DNA from: Candidatus Poribacteria bacterium WGA-3G
GTDB lineage: Bacteria; Poribacteria; WGA-4E; WGA-3G
DNA: 15,520 bases
Reading direction: 5' to 3'
Assembly (NCBI GenBank): GCA_000406005.1
Contig: ASZN01000062.1
Location: forward strand, 20,268 to 35,787
Shown here in pieces: positions 1-7,563 of this stretch; the stretch's first letter is position 1; each line of letters starts with the position of its first letter. The notes under the pieces were generated by a model. It was not told the DNA's origin and did not search any database. It saw only the letters and a program-made list of their open reading frames with translations. Made by a program: the position numbers and the translations under genes.

Positions 1-3000
1 GTATTAACGAACTTAATACCGGTGTCAAGGTCTGTTACTTTTACATCTTCAAGTTCGTCCATGAGTTTTCTGGCATCGTCGCGTTTCCGTTGTCGATAGA
101 GTTGTTCGGCGTATTCGGCGACATACCGGAGTCGTGCTTCATGGCTCAAACCGGGGATAGCGCCAAGGTGCTTTTTCAGCGTTTCATAGTTAAGGTTTTC
201 TTGAAGTGCACGCTCTAGCAGCAACGGTTGATAGGTCGGATCGTTGGGTGAAGCATCAATTAACCGATAAATAACCTGGTCTGCCTTGTCATGGTGTTGG
301 ACGAGTATGTAGAGCTGTACTAAGGTCTCAAGAGCGTTGATGTCCGTTGGATTCGCCTCGGTATCTGCTTCAAACTGTTGGATGAGTTCGGTGAGTTTTC
401 CGTGCTGTTGTGCGAATGTAGTCAACTGAACGAGTGCTGCGGCTCGCGCGTCCTCAAAGGTTTTCGGTATCCACGGCATGTTTCTCGCTGCAAACGTCGG
501 TCTCCTCTGAATATCTCCGACGCGACCCCGGGCTATCACAAATTTGCTGGTGTTAACTCCGAGAGTATCCTGCGTTGACTGACGCGGTTGCGGGAGTTCC
601 AAGATACGTTGGAAGTAAGGTTGTGCCCGTTCTGGTTCGTTCATTCCTACCAATACCGCACCGAGTTGGTAGAGTGTAATAGCAGCATCTGTGCCTGCTA
701 TCTTTTCTGCTGCGCGATCCAGGACAGAAATCGCTTCATCCAGCATTCCGTTTCGGATCAGTAGTGTCGCAAGTTTAACCTCCGCTTCAAGTGTTTGGTT
801 CTTTGCGTGAAGTAGTTTCGTCCACACTTGAACCGCTTCCTGTTCACGTCCAACATCAAATAACAATTTACCGAGTTGTTGATAATTGATCGGGGCGGGG
901 TGTGCTTTCACAAGTTGTTGCTGATATGTGATTGCGTCTTGTGTATTGCCAAGGTCTATACTGATATTGACGATTTGTGCCAGCAAATCTGGGTTCTCGC
1001 GTTCTTTGTCCAATGCACGCGCGAGTTGGAAACGTGCGCTTGGTAAGTCTCCCTCCATCCGATAGAGTTCGGCAAGTGCGATAACCGGAGCGACACTGGA
1101 TGTGTTGGATTTCGAGAGCTGCTTCAGTTTTTCCTCAAATTCCGCACGCCGTCCCAAATCATAGTACGCCTCCGAAAGCGGTTTGACGAAAACGAGTTTG
1201 TCATTGACGGTACCGCTCAACTCCCAGCATCGCCAGTACTGGGCAAGTGCCTGGCGGAGCTTACCTGCAAGTTTGTAGGTTGCCGCCAATTCGGAGCGAA
1301 TATCAATCGCTTCCGGACGGAGGCGGAGTGCCTGTTTGAGGCTATCTATGGCACTCTCATAGTTTCCAGACTGCTTCGCGATTTCTGCAAGCATCTGATG
1401 ACCTTCGGGGTTGCGTGGGCTGTGTGCGATCGCCTGTTTCGCTGCCGCTGTCGCTGCATCAAAGTCCATCACTTTTAGAGAGGAACGTGCGATGTTTTCA
1501 TAGTATTCTCGGGCATTCGCGCTATCCATTTCAATGAGCTGTCCATAGACAGCATTCGCATCATCGCGCCTGCCTTGCCTGACATACACATCCGCGAGCC
1601 ACCGGTTGATAACAACATCGTCGGGTTGCTGTGCTTTTGCTTTCAAAATGACTTCAAGCGCGTAAGTCATGTTGCCGAGTTTTAGATACATCTTGGCAAG
1701 CCGTTTCTGCTTCGCGAAACTATCGGCAGCAGGAAGTTCGGGGTTTTCGAGTTCCGTTTCTACCGTTTCAATCTTCTCAATAAGCACTCCCTGTCGTCGA
1801 TAAAGTTCAATCCGTTGGTTATCCATCTCCTCAGCGAAAAACGGGTTCGGTGCGAGTTTTGCGGCTTCTGTATATTCGGTTAACGCCGCATCGTAGTCCC
1901 CATTTTCCGTAAGCAGCTTCGCCAACGCTTCACGATAACGATAGACATCGGGCATCAATTCAACTGCTTTCCGACTTGCGGCGATCGCTTCAGTACGGTA
2001 GTTCTTTGTATTAAGCAGTTGCGCCAACCGTTCATAATTCTCGGCTACCTCCTTGTCGCCAGCGACCATTTTGTTCCATGTCTCAAGTGCTTTCTCACGA
2101 TCGCCTTGTCGGAAGTAGAATTCGCCGAAATACTCAATATAATCAAGGTTGCTCGGTGCAAGCGAAACTGCCTGTTGGTATGCCACAGCGGCATCATCCA
2201 TCCATTCGTTGCTGGCGTAGATTTCAGCGAGAATGAGATGTGTCCCTGCATTCTCTGGGTCGCGGTCAATTATCCGCTGATACGTCGCTCGTGCTTTACC
2301 CTCGTCTTGTAAATGTAAGTACAGTTCACCGAGTTCGCGGTAGATGCCGAAATTGTCTGGATCCTGTTCACTTAAGGCTTCGTAGGCTGCCGCAGCATCT
2401 TCAAATCTTTCGGCATTGCGAAATGCCGCGATGAGATTCAAACGTAGGTTCGCATCGGTCGGGGCAAGTTCCACCGCCTTCTGATATGTTGCAATGCCTT
2501 CCTCCAACTGCTGATTCTCAATGTAAGCGGCGGCGAGTAACCCAAGGCGTTCAGGTTCGTTCGGTGTGGCTTCAAGTTTCTTTTGATAGTATTCAATCAA
2601 GCCTTCCCAGTTTCCATCTGCAGCATAAAGCCCGATGACGCGGTGTTGGAGGTCCTTGCGGAGCCAGTTGCCGGGTGCTGTCAATGCCAGTGCTGAGTCG
2701 TAACTTTGGATAGCAGCCTCGTAATCGCCTTTTGCCTCATGGATATTGCCGATTTCACGCCGACTCAGGCACACACGATACGGATCTTCCGCTTTGAACG
2801 CAATGATTGCCTCGTGTTGCGCGATTGCCTGTTCGTAGAGTTCCTGCTCACGGAGTAAGTCAGCGAGTTCAATCCGGGTAAAAATATTCTCTGGGTCAAG
2901 TTCAGCGATCTTTGTCCATGCCGTAATTGCTTCATCAACACGGTCGCGGCGGAAATATGCTCTGCCGAGTGCTTTGTAGATAGCGGTAAGGTCCTCAGGT

Positions 3001-3473
3001 GTCGCGGTTCGTGTCTCCTCTGCGATCTTTGCTGCCTGCTGTAAGGCAGTGAGGGCGTTTTCGTGCTGTAGCAGGATCGTGTATGCCTGTCCGAGCGCAA
3101 AATGGGAATAATAATCGTTCGGGGCAAGTTCGACCGCACGCTGATATGCTTTGACAGCCTCAGCGTCTTTTCCAAGGCGTTTGTGGATATGTCCCAAGAT
3201 GAGCTGCACATTTGGGTTATCAGGGTTCGCTTCCGCTTCCGCCTGATAATCAGTAACCATTGCGTCTAAACCAGCACCTTCGAGATAAAACTGGTAGAGC
3301 CGGTCGAATGTACTCCCCTCTTTCGGCTTACGACTCAGCATCAGCTTATAGCGTTCAATGATTTTGGCATCGTTCGACGCATCTTGTGCAAAAAGCAGTG
3401 GCGAGACGGAGACGGTGAAGAACACCAGACACAGAAGGGACACCACAACTTGGAACTTCTCTTGTCTAAACAT
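1..3473 (-). CDS. Giant secreted TPR-repeat protein (3' end outside window)
   Basis: An open frame of 1157 codons runs from the ATG at 3473 to the left edge with no stop, so the C-terminus is missing. Residues 1-29 form a signal peptide: a short charged start, a hydrophobic core rich in V, L and F, and a likely cleavage after LLFA before QDASND. From about residue 55 the sequence is almost entirely 34-residue TPR helix pairs, with repeated signatures such as AYQRAVELAPND, TYQKAVELAPTD and AYQQAVSLAPSN. TPR arrays are protein-binding scaffolds, so I infer a periplasmic or surface scaffold; no catalytic domain is visible. Around residues 960-1000 the repeat pattern breaks at a stretch containing ARGRVGDIQRRP, then TPR-like helices resume. 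AAGGAG lies 9 nt before the ATG. The nearest gene upstream of it is a transposase remnant. The partner is unknown; TPR identity is very secure. Confidence 0.93.
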   Translation of the reverse strand, partial: MFRQEKFQVVVSLLCLVFFTVSVSPLLFAQDASNDAKIIERYKLMLSRKPKEGSTFDRLYQFYLEGAGLDAMVTDYQAEAEANPDNPNVQLILGHIHKRLGKDAEAVKAYQRAVELAPNDYYSHFALGQAYTILLQHENALTALQQAAKIAEETRTATPEDLTAIYKALGRAYFRRDRVDEAITAWTKIAELDPENIFTRIELADLLREQELYEQAIAQHEAIIAFKAEDPYRVCLSRREIGNIHEAKGDYEAAIQSYDSALALTAPGNWLRKDLQHRVIGLYAADGNWEGLIEYYQKKLEATPNEPERLGLLAAAYIENQQLEEGIATYQKAVELAPTDANLRLNLIAAFRNAERFEDAAAAYEALSEQDPDNFGIYRELGELYLHLQDEGKARATYQRIIDRDPENAGTHLILAEIYASNEWMDDAAVAYQQAVSLAPSNLDYIEYFGEFYFRQGDREKALETWNKMVAGDKEVAENYERLAQLLNTKNYRTEAIAASRKAVELMPDVYRYREALAKLLTENGDYDAALTEYTEAAKLAPNPFFAEEMDNQRIELYRRQGVLIEKIETVETELENPELPAADSFAKQKRLAKMYLKLGNMTYALEVILKAKAQQPDDVVINRWLADVYVRQGRRDDANAVYGQLIEMDSANAREYYENIARSSLKVMDFDAATAAAKQAIAHSPRNPEGHQMLAEIAKQSGNYESAIDSLKQALRLRPEAIDIRSELAATYKLAGKLRQALAQYWRCWELSGTVNDKLVFVKPLSEAYYDLGRRAEFEEKLKQLSKSNTSSVAPVIALAELYRMEGDLPSARFQLARALDKERENPDLLAQIVNISIDLGNTQDAITYQQQLVKAHPAPINYQQLGKLLFDVGREQEAVQVWTKLLHAKNQTLEAEVKLATLLIRNGMLDEAISVLDRAAEKIAGTDAAITLYQLGAVLVGMNEPERAQPYFQRILELPQPRQSTQDTLGVNTSKFVIARGRVGDIQRRPTFAARNMPWIPKTFEDARAAALVQLTTFAQQHGKLTELIQQFEADTEANPTDINALETLVQLYILVQHHDKADQVIYRLIDASPNDPTYQPLLLERALQENLNYETLKKHLGAIPGLSHEARLRYVAEYAEQLYRQRKRDDARKLMDELEDVKVTDLDTGIKFVN

Positions 3474-3475
3474 AT

Positions 3476-3488
3476 AAGGAGACTCCTT
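3476..3488 (-). promoter_or_regulatory. Shine-Dalgarno of the TPR gene inside a perfect palindrome
   Basis: On the minus strand the 13 bases read AAGGAGTCTCCTT. The 5' half is a near-consensus Shine-Dalgarno spaced 9 nt from the ATG at 3473, and the 3' half is its exact complement. A 5-bp stem (AAGGA/TCCTT) with a 3-nt loop would hide the ribosome-binding site. The palindrome is seen directly; any regulatory role is inference. Confidence 0.6.
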
Positions 3489-3498
3489 GAAAAGAGGC

Positions 3499-3517
3499 AT
3501 AGTTTACGTAAAACTAT
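3499..3517. repeat. Imperfect 19-bp palindrome upstream of the TPR gene
   Basis: The core TTTACGTAAA (3503-3512) is a perfect 10-bp palindrome. It is flanked by ATAG on the left and CTAT on the right, with one extra A breaking the right arm. It lies 26 bp from the TPR start codon and overlaps the stop codon of the transposase remnant. It could be an operator or a leftover of the element's end; the sequence does not decide. Confidence 0.4.
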
Positions 3518-3784
3518 CTGCTATCTAATTCCGGACAACAACCTAACCCTACGTTAGCAGCGATAGATACGATTGATGAGGTATCAGTGGTTTTATAGGT
3601 CTGGGGAAATAACTTCGCTTTGATGTCCTGCCAAAGTCGCTCAATCGGATTCAACTGCGGAATGTCTCCGACTCTACTGTGTTTTTTTTACATGGCTGGG
3701 GCGAGGCACTTTGAGTTTCGCCCCCCGTAAGAGGACTTTCAGGTCTTCTACACTTTCGGTAATCTTTGGCACTTTTTTATTCAT
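3514..3784 (-). pseudogene. IS630-family transposase remnant with internal deletion
   Basis: Two transposase pieces are fused. The first starts at the ATG at 3784 and encodes a 36-residue stub (MNKKVPKITESVEDLKVLL...) that ends in TAG at 3674-3676; this style of opening is, to my knowledge, that of IS630-type transposases. The second lies in a different frame (about 3681 to the TAG at 3514-3516) and encodes PQLNPIERLWQDIKAKLFPQ, the conserved motif around the last catalytic acidic residue of IS630/Tc1-type DDE enzymes. About 250 residues expected between the pieces, including the first two catalytic aspartates, are absent, so it cannot transpose itself. The 5' end keeps a good Shine-Dalgarno (AGGGTGA) and a promoter. 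I could not find convincing terminal inverted repeats. This remnant accounts for most of the 369-bp gap between the TPR gene and the membrane protein gene. Confidence 0.8.
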
Positions 3785-3817
3785 AACTACTTCACCCTTT
3801 TAAAAATGATGTAGCAT

Positions 3818-3846
3818 AGAATAACACATCTATGAAGAATATTCAA
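3818..3846 (-). promoter_or_regulatory. Sigma70-like promoter for the transposase remnant
   Basis: On the minus strand TTGAAT (3846-3841) is followed by a 17-bp spacer and TATTCT (3823-3818). The expected start of transcription is about 25 bp before the ATG at 3784, and AGGGTGA lies in between. The -35 box overlaps the stop codon of the upstream membrane protein gene. Confidence 0.5.
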
Positions 3847-4889
3847 TTAGATTTGGTATTATTTACCTGCATTTCAAGATCAAATCCATCTTTTCGTATC
3901 CTTAAATCAAAGTATAGAAGCGTAACACCGATGATCCAAATTGGGAAAACGAAAGAACCAACGATCCAGTTGATCCACCCCATAATCGCGTAAAACAACG
4001 GATTGCTGTTATCAAAACCGTACCTTACCATCCATTTGAGGATATCCATAGAGGTTGTTTCACCCATCACTCTTGTTAACATAAAGATGAATCCAATCGT
4101 TGTTACGACAATACGCTGAATCGCGAAACTCAATACGGAAAGGGAGATTAACGTTCCCCATATTCGCCACCAACTACCGTGTGTGAATTCATTACTCCTT
4201 GCAAAAGCGCGTCGGATGAGTGGTCTCTCAAGCAAAACGACTACGGCAGCGAACAGCCAACGTACAGTAAAATAAATCGCCAACGGTGCAAGAACTAAAG
4301 GAATGAAACGGATCCACGTCTGTCCAGGGATCATCACCGGAACTATTAAATCGTTGATGATACCCCCCAAATCTATCGGAAGATGAAGTGAAAAAGGCAC
4401 AGAAGCTAATAAGGCAATAGCAAATAGGACTGGGACTGGCTCTATTAATTCAATATTCGACAAAAAAATAAGAAAAAGAAGGGCAACGATACCGAGGCGC
4501 GGTGTCCCTGAGACTAAGTTCCATGGGAGATGGCATGCCAAAACCTGCCAAAACCGATGTCCGGCTTGCTTCAACGCCTTGAGACTTCTGGTAGGCTTGC
4601 CTAAATAGACTGTAGATGTCGTGACGATTATTCCACCCATGCTGACAAGCCCAAAAGGCAAAACAACAAGATCCATTACCAAGCCTTTTAGCGGGAAATT
4701 TGGGAGAAAACGTGCCAACAGATACACCACTAAGTTTCCGCAAAAATCAACGGCGATAACCCCCAAAAATAGCAAAAAATGTTTCCGATAGAGACTAAAG
4801 ATTGTATCCAGAATCTCGGAAAACCCCATCGGTTGAAGTGTCGGCGTGTTATCATCGTTTGTTTGGACTGTATCAACTAAGTTTAGCAT
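3843..4889 (-). CDS. Polytopic membrane protein with GEILD-like N-terminal motif
   Basis: The 348-residue protein has a short hydrophilic N-terminus, then MGFSEILDTIFSLYRKHF (21-38), a motif that opens many bacterial and archaeal integral membrane proteins of the group annotated as glycerophosphoryl diester phosphodiesterase membrane-domain-like. Hydrophobic segments lie near 39-61, 70-95, 132-146, 151-167, 192-220, 246-272 and 298-326. Two further family-like stretches are LLERPLIRRAFARSNEFTHG (219-238) and the C-terminal LLYFDLRIRKDGFDLEM (324-340). Nothing catalytic is visible and the function is unknown; the family is often found near envelope genes. A weak purine-rich stretch precedes the ATG, so a start at M21 cannot be excluded. 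It is transcribed away from hisC, with about 155 bp of AT-rich DNA between them. Confidence 0.8.
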   Translation of the reverse strand: MLNLVDTVQTNDDNTPTLQPMGFSEILDTIFSLYRKHFLLFLGVIAVDFCGNLVVYLLARFLPNFPLKGLVMDLVVLPFGLVSMGGIIVTTSTVYLGKPTRSLKALKQAGHRFWQVLACHLPWNLVSGTPRLGIVALLFLIFLSNIELIEPVPVLFAIALLASVPFSLHLPIDLGGIINDLIVPVMIPGQTWIRFIPLVLAPLAIYFTVRWLFAAVVVLLERPLIRRAFARSNEFTHGSWWRIWGTLISLSVLSFAIQRIVVTTIGFIFMLTRVMGETTSMDILKWMVRYGFDNSNPLFYAIMGWINWIVGSFVFPIWIIGVTLLYFDLRIRKDGFDLEMQVNNTKSN

Positions 4890-5046
4890 TGGTTTCTAAT
4901 TGATTAAGTTATTATCCTTTATTACGCCTACGGCGCGGCGGGTTCTGTGACACAAGTAATGATTTTACACGAGCATCATTTGAATGTCAATAGTAATGCC
5001 AATTACAAAGGCTAACTAAAATTTCCTTTTAAAAAAAGGTGAGATG

Positions 5047-5055
5047 TGCTATAAT
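5047..5055 (+). promoter_or_regulatory. Extended -10 promoter element for hisC
   Basis: TGCTATAAT is a textbook extended -10 (TGN followed by TATAAT). The hexamer 17 bp upstream (TTTTAA) is a poor -35, which extended -10 promoters tolerate. Transcription would begin near 5062, after the upstream in-frame ATG at 5044. That is one reason for placing the hisC start at 5131. Confidence 0.55.
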
Positions 5056-5130
5056 AAAATTGCATTTGGGCATATCAGTAGACGTGCCTGCCAAAAAAGA
5101 TACAGAAAAAACCGAGACACAAAAAACACT

Positions 5131-6225
5131 ATGCTAAAACCGAAACCGGGTGTTGATGCAATTCAACCCTATCAGGGCGGTAAACCGATTGAAGAGGTCC
5201 AGCGCGAGTTGGGCATCACCGATATTATCAAACTGGCATCGAATGAGAACCCGTTGGGCCCAGCGCCGTTAGTAGTACAAGCGATTGCTGAGAGCGCAGC
5301 GAAGGTACACCTCTACCCAGACAGTAACGCCTATCACCTTAAAAGGGAACTCGCAGCACATATCGGTGTTTCACCTGAACATCTGATTTTAGGGAACGGC
5401 TCAAACGATGTCCTACAGTTAATCGCCGAGGCATACATCGCACCGGGTGATGAAGTCATCTATGCAGCGGGTGCCTTTGTCGTCTATAGCCTTGTGACAA
5501 AGTTGTGCGATGCGACGGCAGTTGTCGTGCCGATGGTGAACGACACGCACGACCTCTCGGCTATGGCAACGGCGATCACCGATAAGACAAAAGTTATCTT
5601 CGTCGCGAATCCGAACAACCCGACCGGCACGATGGTCACAGCGGACGAAACTGCGGCGTTTATGGAACAGGTGCCGGATGATGTGCTTGTCGTTTTTGAC
5701 GAAGCCTACTATGAGTATGTCGCGCGTCCGGACTATCCGCAGACCCTGCCTTATGTTCTGGAGGGACGGAATTTCATTATCACGCGCACCTTTTCTAAAA
5801 TTTATGGGTTGGCAGGGCTGCGTATCGGATACGGCATCGCGCCACCTGTGTTGGTCGAAACCTTGAACCGGGTACGTCAACCGTTCAATTGCAGTCTGCT
5901 CGGACAAGCAGCGGCACGTGCAGCACTGAAAGATACCGCTCACGTTAAAGAAAGCCAGAAAAGTAATGCAGCAGGGAAGGCGTTCCTCTATAAAGCATTT
6001 GACAATATGGGGTTGCCTTATATCCAAACGGAAGGCAATTTTATCATGCTGCACGTGGAACCATCAGGAGCAGAAATCACGGATGCACTTCTGAAACAGG
6101 GAGTCATCGTGCGTCCGATGGCGGGGTACGGCTACCCAAACACAATCCGCGTAACAATCGGTACACAACAGGAAAACGAGAGATTCATCGAGGCTTTAAA
6201 AGTAGTCAGTTGTCAGGAAGAATAG
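5131..6225 (+). CDS. hisC: Histidinol-phosphate aminotransferase
   Basis: HisC is a PLP enzyme that transfers the amino group from glutamate to imidazole-acetol phosphate, in histidine synthesis. The 364-residue protein has normal family length and carries PYQGGKPIEEVQRELG at the N-terminus, KLASNENPLGP (34-44), NPNNPTGT (160-167), the FDEAY aspartate (D190), the Schiff-base lysine in TFSKIYGLAGLRIGYG (K223) and the C-terminal RVTIG arginine. I chose the ATG at 5131 because family similarity begins there. A longer reading from 5044 adds 29 basic residues, and its ATG lies ahead of the -10 box. No strong Shine-Dalgarno precedes 5131. No other his biosynthesis gene is adjacent, so a broader aromatic aminotransferase role is possible. 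The last residues (VVSCQEE) are encoded by repeat-family DNA that continues into the gap before ispG. Confidence 0.93.
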   Translation: MLKPKPGVDAIQPYQGGKPIEEVQRELGITDIIKLASNENPLGPAPLVVQAIAESAAKVHLYPDSNAYHLKRELAAHIGVSPEHLILGNGSNDVLQLIAEAYIAPGDEVIYAAGAFVVYSLVTKLCDATAVVVPMVNDTHDLSAMATAITDKTKVIFVANPNNPTGTMVTADETAAFMEQVPDDVLVVFDEAYYEYVARPDYPQTLPYVLEGRNFIITRTFSKIYGLAGLRIGYGIAPPVLVETLNRVRQPFNCSLLGQAAARAALKDTAHVKESQKSNAAGKAFLYKAFDNMGLPYIQTEGNFIMLHVEPSGAEITDALLKQGVIVRPMAGYGYPNTIRVTIGTQQENERFIEALKVVSCQEE

Positions 6226-6358
6226 CTATCAGTACTCAGTACGCTGCGCTTTCGGTTATCAGGGTACTGGTTATCAGTTGTCAGTACGCTGCGCTTTCGG
6301 TTATCAGTTAAAGAGGTATCTGATTAACCACAGTCTCTTAACTGATAACTGAGTACTG
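6206..6358. repeat. Interspersed TCAGTTATCAG-type repeats with nested inverted repeats
   Basis: Two exact 26-bp copies (6237-6262 and 6282-6307) share the core GTACGCTGCGCTTTCGG. An 11-bp motif, TCAGTTGTCAG, occurs inside the end of hisC (6206-6216) and again at 6274-6284. Inverted repeats are nested: CAGTACTCAGT at 6230-6240 pairs with 6348-6358, and GTTATCAGTTAAAGAG at 6300-6315 pairs with 6335-6349 with one bulged A. The inner hairpin has about 15 bp and a 19-nt loop and is not followed by a T run, so it does not look like a classical terminator. Confidence 0.85.
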
Positions 6359-6360
6359 TT

Positions 6361-6418
6361 AACTGATAACTATTAAAACTGATAACTATTAAAACTGATA
6401 ACTATTAAAACTGATAAC
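6361..6418. repeat. 16-bp tandem repeat, about 3.6 copies
   Basis: The unit AACTGATAACTATTAA is repeated exactly at 6361-6376, 6377-6392 and 6393-6408, with a partial fourth copy at 6409-6418. The array ends about 12 bp before the ispG start codon and so would form much of its 5' untranslated region. A diverged unit precedes it at 6340-6349. An exact tandem array of this kind is likely to vary in copy number between strains. Confidence 0.93.
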
Positions 6419-6430
6419 CACTAAAAAAAT

Positions 6431-7555
6431 ATGAAAGAACTCATACAACTCAATCACAAACGTCCTACACGGAAAATTATGGTAGGCGATGTTCCGATCG
6501 GTGGCGGAAGTCCGATCTCTATCCAGACGATGACGACGACGCTGACGCACGACATCGATGCCACGCTGGCACAGATAGAACGGTGTGCAGAGGCGGGTGC
6601 CCAGATTGTCCGCGTGGCTGTCCCGGAAGAACCCGACGCGAAGGCACTCCGTTCGATCGTCCAACGCGCATCCGTTCCGATTGTGTCGGACATCCATTTC
6701 AACTATCGCTACGCACTCGACGCGGTGGACGCAGGCGTTGCGAAAGTACGCATAAACCCGGGAAATATCGGCAGCGAGAAACGGATTGAAGAGGTACTGT
6801 CTGCAGCCAAAGCAGCGAATATCCCGATCCGTATCGGCGTTAACGAGGGATCGTTGGAAAAGGATCTGTTAGAGAAATACCCATCACCGACAGCGGAGGC
6901 GTTGGTAGAGAGCGCGATGCGGCACGTCAATATCTGTGAAGCACACGATTTCAGGGACATCGCTATCTCTGTCAAGTCGAGCGACCCACTGCGGATGATT
7001 GAAGCGAACCGCCAACTCTCAGCGAAAGTGCAGTATCCGTTACATCTCGGTGTGACGGAAGCTGGAACGCCTCGACGTGCGCATGTCAAATCGACGCTCG
7101 GTATCGGGACGCTTCTCCTCGAAGGAATCGGTGATACCATCCGCATCTCAATCACCGGCGATCCGGTTGAAGAGGTGTTGACCGCTAAAGAACTCTTACG
7201 CGCACTCGGTATGGCGGCGGACATGTTGGACGTTGTCTCCTGTCCATTCTGTGGTCGTGGCGATCCCAACGCAAATTACGAGAACATCGTCGCTGTTGCC
7301 GAGGAACTTCTGGAGAAACACGGCATCAATATCCCAGTGGCAGTGATGGGGTGTGAAGTCAACGGACCGGGTGAAACGCGTAACGCCGAAGTCGGTATCC
7401 ACTTGGGTGGTAGAGAACTCGCAGTTTTAAAGGTTAAAGGTGAACGCGTCCGTACCTTCCGAGGGAGAGACGAGGTCAATCCAGAGTTCTTGGCGAACGC
7501 ACTATTAGCGGCAGCACAGCAGGTACAAGCATCTCAAACCGATAACGATTCTTAG
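6431..7555 (+). CDS. ispG: 4-hydroxy-3-methylbut-2-en-1-yl diphosphate synthase (IspG/GcpE)
   Basis: IspG catalyses the penultimate step of the MEP isoprenoid pathway, reducing methylerythritol cyclodiphosphate to HMBPP with a [4Fe-4S] cluster. The 374-residue protein matches bacterial IspG in length and order. The TIM-barrel part carries VRVAVPEEPDA, VSDIHFNYRYAL, KVRINPGNIG and RIGVNEGSL. The C-terminal cluster domain has SCPFCGRG with C271 and C274, then MGCEVNGPGE with C308 and the ligand-position E315. These match the three cysteines and one glutamate known from E. coli IspG. No clear Shine-Dalgarno precedes the ATG; the upstream DNA is the 16-bp tandem array. The next gene begins 8 bp after the stop, so co-transcription is likely. 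The product feeds undecaprenyl phosphate synthesis, which the nearby glycosyltransferases and uppP depend on. Confidence 0.97.
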   Translation: MKELIQLNHKRPTRKIMVGDVPIGGGSPISIQTMTTTLTHDIDATLAQIERCAEAGAQIVRVAVPEEPDAKALRSIVQRASVPIVSDIHFNYRYALDAVDAGVAKVRINPGNIGSEKRIEEVLSAAKAANIPIRIGVNEGSLEKDLLEKYPSPTAEALVESAMRHVNICEAHDFRDIAISVKSSDPLRMIEANRQLSAKVQYPLHLGVTEAGTPRRAHVKSTLGIGTLLLEGIGDTIRISITGDPVEEVLTAKELLRALGMAADMLDVVSCPFCGRGDPNANYENIVAVAEELLEKHGINIPVAVMGCEVNGPGETRNAEVGIHLGGRELAVLKVKGERVRTFRGRDEVNPEFLANALLAAAQQVQASQTDNDS

Positions 7556-7563
7556 GGCTAAAA

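Noticed and set aside
4921..4945. GC-rich patch in the gap between the membrane protein gene and hisC as a regulatory element
   Set aside because: It stands out in AT-rich DNA but has only a 3-bp arm (GCC-TAC-GGC) and no second copy in the window, so nothing can be supported.
5044..5130. N-terminal extension of HisC from ATG 5044
   Set aside because: The 29 added residues are basic and unlike HisC. AGGTGA sits only about 1 nt from that ATG, and the likely -10 box lies downstream of it.
5419..6054. 211-codon reading frame on the minus strand inside hisC
   Set aside because: It is rich in R, C and H with no recognisable domain, and lies opposite a clear hisC, so it is an antisense shadow.
6300..6349. 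Rho-independent terminator after hisC
   Set aside because: The hairpin is AT-rich with a 19-nt loop and has no T run after it; it belongs to a dispersed inverted-repeat family.
6709..7269. 186-codon minus-strand frame inside ispG
   Set aside because: It is serine- and arginine-rich, has no motif, and lies fully opposite a conserved gene.
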